Below, one piece after another: positions 25,510 through 32,284 of a DNA stretch of 32,284 nt. How positions within the stretch are numbered: the first letter of the stretch is position 1; the number at the start of each line of letters is the position of its first letter. Origin of the DNA: Rhodomicrobium udaipurense JA643 (GTDB taxonomy: Bacteria; Pseudomonadota; Alphaproteobacteria; Rhizobiales; Rhodomicrobiaceae); contig NZ_JFZJ01000028.1 of NCBI RefSeq assembly GCF_000636015.1, positions 1 through 32,284 on the forward strand. The letters are read 5' to 3'. The translations under genes were made by a program, and so were the position numbers. The notes beneath the pieces are model-generated. The model made no database searches. It was not told the DNA's origin and saw only the letters and a list, made by a program, of their open reading frames with translations.

Positions 25510-26979
25510 ATGCACAGCAAATTGGTCGACGTTTCGGAAATCGTCGTCTCTGGTAGGCGGCAGGACCAAGCTTTCACGCCACGGATGTTCGAAGACATCG
25601 CAATGGTTGTCGATGTTGCCCTGGTGGTTGTGTCCGCCGTTTTAATAAAATATCTTTATATTTCATTATATCTAGATGCGGAAGCTTCCTCCTCCTACGC
25701 GAGCTGCATATTGATCGTCACCGTTTCTCTTCTTGCGGGGCTTCGGCGGCAGAACTATTACGAGGACATCCTGAAGCCGGGCGTTTGGCGGGGCTATTTC
25801 AGCCTGTTTCTGATCGTCGCGTTCGCTTTCGGGCTCTCGCTTTTCGTCCTTTTCGCGATCAAGGCAAGCGAGCTGTTCTCGCGTGGATGGTTCACGAGCT
25901 GGTTGATCGTCACTTATGCGATTCTGCTCGTTACGCGCGTCGGCTGGCGAACGGCATACGCCCGCCTGCTGAAAAACGGCTACCTCAGAACCGCCGTTAT
26001 CGTGATCGGTTCAGGCGAGCCCCTTCAGAATACGGTCGCGAGGCTTAGAGACGAAGAGCGCCGGGGGCCCGTCAGCATAGCGGCCGTCTATGCGCTCAAC
26101 ACGAATGAGGCGCGCGATTCCGAAAGTCAGATCGACCGCAATTCGCATCTCGATGGCTGCCTCCAACAAATCGTCATGCAATGCCAGACCAACTCGGTCA
26201 GCGATGTGATCGTGGCTCTCCCCGCATCCGAAAAGGACACGCTATGCCGGGCTGTCGCGCACCTGCGACTGCTGCCTGTGAACGTGAACATCGTCCCCGA
26301 CTTCGGTGAACTCGACCTGTCATCCGGAACAGTGCGCAGCTATGGGCACTTCGGTGCCATTGGGGTGCAGCGTATCCCGATTTCGGAATGGGGCGTCTTC
26401 GTCAAGAAGATAGAGGATATCGTCATCGCGACGATCGCACTTTTCGTTTTCGCGCCTGCGATGTGTCTCATTGCCATCGCGATCAAAGTGGACTCGCCTG
26501 GCCCCGTTTTTTTTCGTCAACGTCGCCACGGCTTCAACAACAAGATCATCCACGTGTTGAAATTCCGCACGATGACGGTGCTGGAGGATGGGCCGCAGGT
26601 CGTGCAGGCCTCGAAATCCGACAGTCGCGTAACCCGCGTCGGGCGCATCCTTCGCCGCACGAGCCTCGACGAGCTACCGCAGTTCCTGAATGTGCTCAAG
26701 GGCGACATGTCCGTCGTGGGGCCGAGGCCGCATGCGTTGGCGCACAACGATTATTATTCCCGTCTTCTTGAGAACTACGCCAGGCGTCATCGCGTTAAGC
26801 CCGGTATCACCGGCTGGGCCCAGATCAACGGCTTCCGCGGCGAAGTGCTGGAGGCGTCACAGATGGAACAGCGCGTCAAGCTCGATCTCGAATACATCGA
26901 GAACTGGGCGATTTGGTTGGACATCAAGATCATTCTCATGACGCCGATCTACGGCTTCATATCCCCCAAGGCCTATTGA
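25510..26979 (+). CDS. Undecaprenyl-phosphate hexose-1-phosphate transferase (WcaJ/GumD/PssY type)
   Basis: A 489-residue polyprenyl-phosphate sugar-1-phosphate transferase that starts the lipid-linked repeat unit. The N-terminal half has four membrane segments (around residues 30-145), then a CoA-binding-like cytoplasmic domain (AVIVIGSGEPLQNTVARL). After a further hydrophobic helix (IEDIVIATIALFVFAPAM) comes the catalytic domain: SPGPVFFRQRRHGFNN, VLKFRTM, RTSLDELPQFLNVLKGDMS with VGPRPHA, and HRVKPGITGWAQINGFRGE. These are the full set of bacterial sugar transferase motifs. The donor is likely UDP-glucose or UDP-galactose. I chose ATG 25510 (AAGAAGG upstream, close AGAGG). A TTG at 25483 is possible. 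Confidence 0.94.
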   Translation: MHSKLVDVSEIVVSGRRQDQAFTPRMFEDIAMVVDVALVVVSAVLIKYLYISLYLDAEASSSYASCILIVTVSLLAGLRRQNYYEDILKPGVWRGYFSLFLIVAFAFGLSLFVLFAIKASELFSRGWFTSWLIVTYAILLVTRVGWRTAYARLLKNGYLRTAVIVIGSGEPLQNTVARLRDEERRGPVSIAAVYALNTNEARDSESQIDRNSHLDGCLQQIVMQCQTNSVSDVIVALPASEKDTLCRAVAHLRLLPVNVNIVPDFGELDLSSGTVRSYGHFGAIGVQRIPISEWGVFVKKIEDIVIATIALFVFAPAMCLIAIAIKVDSPGPVFFRQRRHGFNNKIIHVLKFRTMTVLEDGPQVVQASKSDSRVTRVGRILRRTSLDELPQFLNVLKGDMSVVGPRPHALAHNDYYSRLLENYARRHRVKPGITGWAQINGFRGEVLEASQMEQRVKLDLEYIENWAIWLDIKIILMTPIYGFISPKAY

Positions 26980-27004
26980 TCTTGCAGAGTTTCGGAGGTT
27001 TGTA

Positions 27005-27952
27005 ATGCGTTCCTTGCCGAAAATCTCGATCGGCGTTCCTGTCTATAATGGGCTGCCCTATGTCGGCGAGCTTATGGACAGCCTGTTGTCCCAGACGTTC
27101 GGCGACTTCGATATCGTGATCTCGGACAACGCTTCAAATGACGGCACGGAAGAGCTGCTCCGCGCCTATGCCACCGCCGACGCCCGTGTAAAATACTTCC
27201 GTAACGAGACGAATATCGGGCTGATCCCGAATTATAACCGCGTCTTCGAACTCGCGACCGCGCCCTACTTCAAATGGTCCGCCGCCGACGATCTCTACGA
27301 GCCCGAGTATCTCGCGGCGTGCTTTCCCGCGATCCGGGACGACGCGTCGGTCGCGGTCAGCCACAGCGAGACCGCTCTCGTCGATAGAGACGGGCTTGCG
27401 CTTCCCTATGACAGCAACCTTCATGCCTGCGTCGACGCGCAGAATGGCAGAACCTGGTTGCTCGATCGCGATGATTGCGCCTGTTCGGGCAGCCGAACGC
27501 GGCGCTTCCGTGCCGTGCTCGCCAAGCAGATCATGTGCGCGCCGATCTACGGGTTGATGCGGCGGGAAACGCTTCTGAAGACGGTCCTTCATCAGAGCTT
27601 TTTCGGTTCCGACAAGCTGCTTCTCGCTGAACTCGCGCTCCATGGGCGCTATTCCATCGCTCCCGGCAAACTCTTCAAGAAGCGCATGCACGCGGAAATG
27701 ACGAGCGTGATGGGCAAGACCTCGGTGCAATCGCGGATCGATCCGTCGATCCGCTTCAAGTCCGCCCAACTCGTCAAGCTCGGCCACTACATCGCGATGC
27801 TGCGGAAAACGGATCTGAGCGCGGCCGAAAAGAGCCGGTGCTTCGCGTATCTCGCCGTTCATTCCGCGTCCTCAATGATCCCCGAGACGTTCCGCTACCG
27901 TCCCGAACTCATGTTTGGCCGCATCCCGTTTGCACGCGCCGCTCGCGCATAG
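27005..27952 (+). CDS. GT2 family (GT-A fold) glycosyltransferase
   Basis: A 315-residue inverting glycosyltransferase. It opens with ISIGVPVYNGLPYVGELMDS and FGDFDIVISDNASNDGTEEL, the GT2 nucleotide-binding pattern, and has KWSAADDLYEPEYL near residue 92 as the DxD-type metal site. No membrane segments are seen, so it is cytoplasmic and acts on the lipid-linked repeat unit. ATG 27005 has a GGAGG ribosome site (in TTTCGGAGGTTTGTA). It follows the sugar transferase by 25 bases and is co-transcribed with it. Its 3' end meets the PIG-L gene convergently. Confidence 0.9.
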   Translation: MRSLPKISIGVPVYNGLPYVGELMDSLLSQTFGDFDIVISDNASNDGTEELLRAYATADARVKYFRNETNIGLIPNYNRVFELATAPYFKWSAADDLYEPEYLAACFPAIRDDASVAVSHSETALVDRDGLALPYDSNLHACVDAQNGRTWLLDRDDCACSGSRTRRFRAVLAKQIMCAPIYGLMRRETLLKTVLHQSFFGSDKLLLAELALHGRYSIAPGKLFKKRMHAEMTSVMGKTSVQSRIDPSIRFKSAQLVKLGHYIAMLRKTDLSAAEKSRCFAYLAVHSASSMIPETFRYRPELMFGRIPFARAARA

Positions 27953-27994
27953 ACTTCGAGCACCGTTACAGCGTCGTGCTTGCGAACACGGCGA

Positions 27995-28645
27995 TCAGGC
28001 GATGGCGAGAACGGATTTCCGAGCCGTGAAGCCTTCCGCGAAGCTTTCCGCAGCGCGACACTCCATACCACGCAGGCGCGCAAGGCCCCGGAAGGTGGCG
28101 GCGTCGAACCAGTCTTTCGAGCGCTGAGAACCGAAATGACGGTCAAGAAGCTCGATCTTGCGCTCGATTGTTGCGGCCGGAAGCGGCACAAACATGTTGA
28201 GCGGGCGCAGATCCCCGTCCCACTTCGGAATCTCGTATTCGAGGATGGTGTGATCGCGAAAGCTGTTCCAGGTGAGTTGCGATACTTCGCGATGATCCTG
28301 ATGCGCATCCTCGCGGGCATGGGTGAAAATGATGTCCGGCGAGACGCGCCATTTCAGCCCCTCGAACCAGTCTTTCACCTCGGCGCAATAACCGAAATAG
28401 CCGTCGCGAAATGCATGCACCTCGATCGTCGTCTTCTTCGCGCCGGCTAGAAAGTCCGCCGCCGACGCTTTCGCCTCACGGGCGCGCTCACCGTTCGCAG
28501 CCAGAACCGCCCAGTGCACATGAAGCTCCGCGCCGGTTGCGATCCAGTGGAGAAGGGTGCCGCCCACGCCGATCTCGATATCGTCGGAATGTGCGCCGAG
28601 GCAGAGAATGTGAAGCGGCCGCCCCCGAAGGGCGAGCTCAAGCAC
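27995..28645 (-). CDS. PIG-L family deacetylase
   Basis: A 216-residue zinc-dependent deacetylase of the PIG-L/LmbE family, whose members remove N-acetyl groups from amino sugars or similar groups. The metal site is ILCLGAHSDDIEIGVGG (AHxDD, residues 18-22) and FTHAREDAHQDHREV. The C-terminus has a FDAATFRGLARLRGMECR stretch also typical of the family. GTG 28645 overlaps the cytidylyltransferase stop by eight bases, which fixes the start. The longer open frame upstream is shadow of that gene. It ends the minus-strand unit with the cytidylyltransferase and C-methyltransferase, so the substrate may be a CDP-activated or lipid-linked sugar made there. Confidence 0.87.
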   Translation of the reverse strand: MLELALRGRPLHILCLGAHSDDIEIGVGGTLLHWIATGAELHVHWAVLAANGERAREAKASAADFLAGAKKTTIEVHAFRDGYFGYCAEVKDWFEGLKWRVSPDIIFTHAREDAHQDHREVSQLTWNSFRDHTILEYEIPKWDGDLRPLNMFVPLPAATIERKIELLDRHFGSQRSKDWFDAATFRGLARLRGMECRAAESFAEGFTARKSVLAIA

Positions 28646-29459
28646 GCGAAACCTCGGAGAGCGATTGCGAGAGCTTGCCTGGGCCCTTGCGCTCCACGCA
28701 CCAAGGCATCTGACCCTTTTCGACCATGTCCTCCAGCGTCTGCCGGTCGCGCAGCGTGTCCATCGAGCGCCAGAAGCCCTCATGCCGGTAGGCCATCAAC
28801 TGTCCATCGTCGATGAGCCGCTGGAACGGCTCCAGCACCAGTTCCTCGCCGGGCTGCATGTAGTCGAAAATCTTGGGCGTCATGATGAAATATCCGCCGT
28901 TGATCCACATTTCGGACCTGTTCGACGAACGAAACTCGCGCACGTTTCCCGCGCCGTCCATGTCGACGAGGTGGTAAGTCAGGGGAGGGCGCGTCGCGAG
29001 GAAGCAGGCGACCTTGCCGCTCCGTCTGAACTTGTCGATCATGTCGTCGAGATCGACGTCCGAAAGGCCGTCGCTGTAATTGGCGAGAAACATATCCTCG
29101 TGGGCGAGATGATGCCGCACCTCCATGAGGCGTTCGCCAATATTCCGCCAGATGCCCGTGTCGATCAACGACACGGACCAGTCGGCGGGCATCGCAGTGA
29201 GAAATTCTACCTTCTCGCCATGATTGGACACGACGCAGTCAGTAAAGAGCTGCGGTTTGTAATTCAGGAAAAATTCCTTGATGATATTGGCCTTGTATCC
29301 GAGGCACAGGATAAAATCCCTGTGCCCGAAATTGCTGTAATACTGCATGATGTGCATCATGATGGGCTGAGAGCCGACCGGAATCATGGGCTTCGGCACT
29401 TTTTCCGAATATTCGCGGATACGCGTTCCTAGTCCGCCACAGAACAGAACGACTTTCAT
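28638..29459 (-). CDS. rfbF: Glucose-1-phosphate cytidylyltransferase
   Basis: A 273-residue nucleotidyltransferase that makes CDP-glucose from CTP and glucose-1-phosphate, the entry step to CDP-deoxy and branched sugars. The N-terminal nucleotide loop MKVVLFCGGLGTRIREYSEK with VPKPMIPVG, and DMFLANYSDGLSDVDL, WINGGYFIMTPKIFDYM and EGFWRSMDTLRDRQTLE are characteristic of RfbF and distinguish it from RmlA (dTDP) enzymes. The length is a little above that of Salmonella RfbF (~257). Its start overlaps the methyltransferase stop (ATGA, 29456-29459). No CDP-glucose 4,6-dehydratase (rfbG) is seen anywhere in the window. Confidence 0.94.
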   Translation of the reverse strand: MKVVLFCGGLGTRIREYSEKVPKPMIPVGSQPIMMHIMQYYSNFGHRDFILCLGYKANIIKEFFLNYKPQLFTDCVVSNHGEKVEFLTAMPADWSVSLIDTGIWRNIGERLMEVRHHLAHEDMFLANYSDGLSDVDLDDMIDKFRRSGKVACFLATRPPLTYHLVDMDGAGNVREFRSSNRSEMWINGGYFIMTPKIFDYMQPGEELVLEPFQRLIDDGQLMAYRHEGFWRSMDTLRDRQTLEDMVEKGQMPWCVERKGPGKLSQSLSEVSRA

Positions 29460-30727
29460 GACTGCACCTTCTTCGGATCGACGATTTGCGTGCTCGGAAT
29501 GGGCACGATGAACTTTCCGCCCCAGTCGGCGATGTGGCTCATCTGGTGCATGATTTCAGTCTTGAGGTTCCACGGGAGGATGAAGAGATAGTCGGGCTTC
29601 ACCGCGTCGATCTTCTCGACGGGGAAGATCGGAATGCGCATGCCGGGGGTGTAGCGGCCGTGCTTGTAAGGATTGCGGTCGACGGTGAAGTCGAGGAAGT
29701 CGGGGCCTATGCCGCAATAGTTGAGTAGCGTGTTGCCCTTGCCCGGCGCCCCGTAACCGCAGATGCGGCCACCCGCGTCCTTGATGTCGCTCAGGCAGCG
29801 GAGGATGCCGCGTTTGGTCTTCTGCACCTTGTCGCCGAACCCCGTGTAGAACCCGAGTTCCGAAAAGCCGGCAGCATTCTCGCGGGCCAGGAGCGCCGCC
29901 ACCGCTTCCGTCGCCGTGCGCTGTGACCCTTGACGAGCGAAGTGCACGCGGAGTGAACCTCCGTGCGTCGGCAGTTCCTCGACATCCACGACCTTGAGAC
30001 CGTGCCGCCGGGCGAGGATCTGGATCGTCGTGAACGAAAAATAGGAGAAATGCTCGTGGTAGATCGTGTCGAACTGGTTTTCGTCGATCAGGCGTTCGAG
30101 GTGCGGAAATTCCAGTGTCGCCACGCCCTCCGGCTTCAGCACGATAGCGATCCCGGCCACGAAGTCGTTCAGGTCCGGCACCTGGGCAAGGACGTTGTTG
30201 CCGACGACGAGATCGGCCGACTTGCCTTCGGCGACGAGCTTACGCGCGAGCGCTACCCCGAAAAACTCGGTGATCGTCGGGATGCCCTTGTCGATGGCGA
30301 CCTTGGCCACGTTGATCGCGGGTTCGATCCCGAGACAAGGAATATCGAGCGGCGGGAAGTGTTGCAGCAAGTAACCGTCGTTGCTGGCCAATTCGATGAC
30401 GAGGCTGTCCCGCCCAAGGGAAAGTCGCTTCGCGATATCTACGCAATAATCTTTAGCATGCGCCACCCAGGACGATGAATATGACGAGAAATACGCATAC
30501 TCACGGAAAATATCGTCGGGCGTTACATATTCCCGAAGCTGCACGAGAAAACATTTGCCACAGACGAGGGCATGGAGCGGATAATACGACTCCATGGCGT
30601 CGACGCCGTCTTCGGCGATGAAGCTTTCGCAGAGTGGAGACATTCCGAGATTTACGAAAGTCTCCGTGACAGGCGCTCCGCACAATCGGCAACGGAATAC
30701 CTGGTATGACTCTGGACTTGATTCCAT
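29456..30727 (-). CDS. NovU/TylC3-type sugar C-methyltransferase
   Basis: A 423-residue SAM-dependent methyltransferase of the deoxysugar C-methyltransferase family. The N-terminal zinc-binding domain has CxxC pairs at C13/C16 and C56/C59 (FRCRLCG, LVCGKCF). The SAM domain starts with VIELASNDGYLLQHF (110-124) and holds VVGNNVLAQVPDLNDFV. The C-terminal domain has GRICGYGAPGKGNTLLNYCG. Characterised relatives add a methyl group at C3 or C5 of a 4-keto-6-deoxy sugar nucleotide. The tight coupling with rfbF points to a CDP-linked 4-keto-6-deoxy hexose. The start ATG 30727 opens onto a 140-base divergent gap with the RmlC-like gene. Confidence 0.9.
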   Translation of the reverse strand: MESSPESYQVFRCRLCGAPVTETFVNLGMSPLCESFIAEDGVDAMESYYPLHALVCGKCFLVQLREYVTPDDIFREYAYFSSYSSSWVAHAKDYCVDIAKRLSLGRDSLVIELASNDGYLLQHFPPLDIPCLGIEPAINVAKVAIDKGIPTITEFFGVALARKLVAEGKSADLVVGNNVLAQVPDLNDFVAGIAIVLKPEGVATLEFPHLERLIDENQFDTIYHEHFSYFSFTTIQILARRHGLKVVDVEELPTHGGSLRVHFARQGSQRTATEAVAALLARENAAGFSELGFYTGFGDKVQKTKRGILRCLSDIKDAGGRICGYGAPGKGNTLLNYCGIGPDFLDFTVDRNPYKHGRYTPGMRIPIFPVEKIDAVKPDYLFILPWNLKTEIMHQMSHIADWGGKFIVPIPSTQIVDPKKVQS

Positions 30728-30867
30728 GATACGCTTAGTTGTCCTTCATCGATCAAATTTTAATTATCGGCCTAACGCGATTAAAGTAACAAAACCACCG
30801 CCAACGTGACCGTTCTCTTGCGCTCATGGTAAACTCGGGCGTGGATCGTCTTGTCCGGGATCGCAGA
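30728..30867. promoter_or_regulatory. Divergent promoter region between C-methyltransferase and RmlC-like genes
   Basis: About 140 bases between two divergent gene starts. The part at 30745-30795 is AT-rich (TCAAATTTTAATTAT, TAACGCGATTAAAGTAAC). It must contain the promoter of the three-gene minus-strand CDP-sugar unit and that of the RmlC-like gene. No confident boxes can be marked. Confidence 0.4.
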
Positions 30868-31419
30868 ATGCTATTCCAGCCGGCCCTGCTTGAGGGCGCT
30901 TTCATCGTCGAACCGGAACCCTTTCGCGATGAAAGGGGCTTTTTTGCCCGCACTTTCTGCACTCGCGAATTTGAAGCGAGGGGCTTGGTGTGCAATTTCG
31001 TGCAGCACTCGATATCCTCCACGGTTCGCAAAGGCACGGTGCGCGGCATGCACTTCCAGACGCCGCCACATGCGGAGGTGAAAGTGGTGACATGCACCCG
31101 CGGCGCGATTTTCGACGCGATCGTCGACCTGCGGCGCACCTCGCCAACCTTTCTCGAATGGCAGGGTTTCGAACTGACCGCCGAGAACCGCAAGCGCTTC
31201 TATATCCCCGAGGGTTTCGCGCACGGCTTTCAGAGCCTGACCGATGATGTCGAGGTGTCCTATCTGATCTCCGCGTTCTACGCGCCGGAGAGCGCAAGCG
31301 GCATCCGTCATGACGATCCGCTCATCGGCATCGAATGGCCGCTGTCCGTCAATTCGATCTCTGAGAAGGACCGGAACTGGCCACCTTTTAATGCGTCGGC
31401 AGCCCCATTTCCGGCGTGA
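30868..31419 (+). CDS. dTDP-4-dehydrorhamnose 3,5-epimerase-like protein (RmlC fold)
   Basis: A 183-residue cupin-type sugar epimerase, the exact length of RmlC. Landmarks are FIVEPEPFRDERGFFARTF (residues 12-30), SSTVRKGTVRGMHFQTPPHAE with the catalytic His in GMHFQ, VTCTRGAIFDAIVDLRRTSP, and YIPEGFAHGFQSL. The region YLISAFYAPESASGIRHDDP retains a Tyr at the usual active-site strand. ATG 30868 with GGGA upstream gives the normal family start. An ATG at 30826 would add 14 residues and has no ribosome site. No rmlA, rmlB or rmlD is present, so it probably works on a CDP- or other 4-keto sugar with the C-methyltransferase, as 3-, 5- or 3,5-epimerase. Confidence 0.88.
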   Translation: MLFQPALLEGAFIVEPEPFRDERGFFARTFCTREFEARGLVCNFVQHSISSTVRKGTVRGMHFQTPPHAEVKVVTCTRGAIFDAIVDLRRTSPTFLEWQGFELTAENRKRFYIPEGFAHGFQSLTDDVEVSYLISAFYAPESASGIRHDDPLIGIEWPLSVNSISEKDRNWPPFNASAAPFPA

Positions 31420-31452
31420 AGAAGCGGCGGCTGGCCATTTCGTGGAGAACCG

Positions 31453-31851
31453 TTAGCTCCCGGATTCGATTTCATCCATATCGGCGTCGGAAAAACCGAA
31501 ATGATGGCCGATCTCGTGGATGAGCACGTGGTGGATGACGCCACGCACGGGCTCGCGGTTCTCGTGGGCGTAATTCAGGATGGGAATGCGGTAGAGAAAG
31601 ATCCTGTCGGGCAGACTCGTAGGGTCCGACACGCTTTTGGACGGCAGTCCCACGCCATGATACAGGCCGAGCAGCTCGTAAGGGTCGCGGATGTACAACT
31701 CCTTCAGCGTCTCCGCATCGGCAAAATCGGCCACTTCAACCGTCACATCACCCAGCACCGCACGGAATTGCTCCGGCAGGTCGCGCCAGATTGCCCGAGC
31801 GGCCACCTCGAAATCTTCGTGCGTCCTTGGCTCGCCTGAGGGCATGTGCAT
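31453..31851 (-). CDS. Metallopeptidase family protein (small zincin-like)
   Basis: A 132-residue cytoplasmic protein of the widespread small zincin-like family. The C-terminal HEIGHHFGFSDADMDEIE (starting at residue 112) is a full HExxHHxGxxDxD zinc motif, and RIFLYRIPILNYA and YELLGLYHGV precede it, as in the family. I chose ATG 31851 with GGGAGG four bases upstream. ATG 31845 is also possible. The open frame continues upstream without a start that fits. No protease activity is firmly established for these proteins. It lies convergent with the RmlC-like gene and is probably unrelated to the polysaccharide locus. Confidence 0.88.
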   Translation of the reverse strand: MHMPSGEPRTHEDFEVAARAIWRDLPEQFRAVLGDVTVEVADFADAETLKELYIRDPYELLGLYHGVGLPSKSVSDPTSLPDRIFLYRIPILNYAHENREPVRGVIHHVLIHEIGHHFGFSDADMDEIESGS

Positions 31852-31881
31852 GCAGCCTCCCTTCCCGCAACATCGATCCCG

Positions 31882-31903
31882 GCAAGCCCGAAATTGGGCT
31901 TGC
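31882..31903 (-). other. Perfect 8-bp inverted repeat upstream of the metallopeptidase gene
   Basis: GCAAGCCC at 31882-31889 and GGGCTTGC at 31896-31903 form a perfect hairpin with a six-base loop, about 20 bases upstream of the ribosome site of the minus-strand gene. No T-run follows on either strand, so it is not a usual terminator. It could be an operator or a 5'-leader hairpin. The rest of the 31852-32174 gap (323 bases) shows no gene. A weak plus-strand promoter guess is TTAATG at 31989 with TACAAT at 32013. Confidence 0.3.
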
Positions 31904-32174
31904 TCCCTTGAAAGCCAAGAGAACGGGCGCGACTTTTCCGCCTGCGAACCCGCGTGAAAACTTTGGTAGCCGTCCGGCGAATAGGCGGTTAATGAGCTTT
32001 CAATCAATTTTCTACAATGCTCCGTTGCCTGAGAATATGAGGCGGCGAAGTGGACGCGGCTCATTGCGATCCCATCGGCCGGAGACTACCTCTTTGTTGG
32101 AATGAGCGCGTCCAACCCACGCGAAACGGAGCCGCGGCATGCGGCTTCGGTGCGGCCGGAAAGGAAAACTGCCA

Positions 32175-32284
32175 ATGATCGGCTTTCTGTTCATCGTCCT
32201 TGCGGTCACCGCGGCCTTTGCCCTCGCTATCCGGCGCGAAGCGCTGTGGACGTGGGCGGCATGGCTCGCGGGCGTGACGCTCGT
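32175..32284 (+). CDS. N-terminus of a membrane-anchored protein, possibly a long-form acyl-CoA dehydrogenase (partial)
   Basis: ATG 32175 has an AAGGA ribosome site and opens a frame that runs off the window end. The 36 residues visible start MIGFLFIVLAVTAAFALA and continue IRREALWTWAAWLAG, which is one or two membrane helices with a short basic turn. This resembles the N-terminal membrane region of FadE-type acyl-CoA dehydrogenases of proteobacteria, but the fragment is too short to be sure. The upstream 110 bases separate it from the divergent metallopeptidase leader. Confidence 0.4.
   Translation, partial: MIGFLFIVLAVTAAFALAIRREALWTWAAWLAGVTL

Noticed and set aside
1-32284. CRISPR arrays, tRNA or rRNA genes, insertion sequences
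   Set aside because: No regularly spaced repeats, tRNA-like cloverleaf ends or transposase genes were seen by eye on either strand. A covariance-model scan would be needed to exclude small RNAs.

Overview
The window looks like chromosome of a GC-rich alphaproteobacterium, most likely of the order Hyphomicrobiales (Rhizobiales). The grounds are the codon bias, a high-affinity branched-chain amino-acid operon carrying a small membrane protein that I recognise as the rhizobial DUF6867 family, an ExoF-like export protein without a lipobox, and an acetone carboxylase gamma gene. I cannot name the genus from sequence alone. No rRNA, tRNA or CRISPR array was seen.

Layout. (1) 1-2583: the 3' end of an acetone carboxylase operon (alpha-subunit tail, then acxC), a decayed serine-recombinase C-terminus on the opposite strand, and an isolated acyltransferase-3 membrane protein. 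(2) 2727-9108, all minus strand: a complete Liv-type ABC importer in transcription order livH-livM-livG-livF-DUF6867-livK, closed by a strong intrinsic terminator at 2727-2757, with an ArsR-type regulator just upstream. (3) 9230-31419: a large Wzx/Wzy-type exopolysaccharide (or capsule/O-antigen) locus. (4) 31453-32284: a small zincin-like metalloprotein and the first 36 codons of a membrane-anchored protein running off the end.

The polysaccharide locus has nearly every part of a Wzx/Wzy machine: an initiating polyprenyl-phosphate sugar transferase (25510), four further glycosyltransferases (15860, 20671, 21925, 27005), a Wzx flippase (12140), a Wzy/ligase-type polymerase (14559), a PCP-2 co-polymerase without a kinase domain (10978) and an ExoF/Wza-type export protein (24043). 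Around these sit sugar-modifying enzymes: glucose-1-phosphate cytidylyltransferase, a NovU-type C-methyltransferase, an RmlC-like epimerase, an extended SDR, a PIG-L deacetylase, a GSA-like aminotransferase and a second methyltransferase. These suggest a branched, C-methylated deoxy or amino sugar made by way of CDP-glucose. A GH10 glycosidase with a Tat-like leader is translationally coupled to the flippase gene. The locus is cut into alternating plus and minus blocks, and the divergent gaps between blocks are AT-rich.

The least explained parts are a 359-residue protein made of two diverged copies of a Cys-containing ~97-residue domain (19617-20696), an aminopeptidase-like COG4310 protein coupled to the SDR gene, and a possible 74-residue membrane peptide divergent from the export gene.
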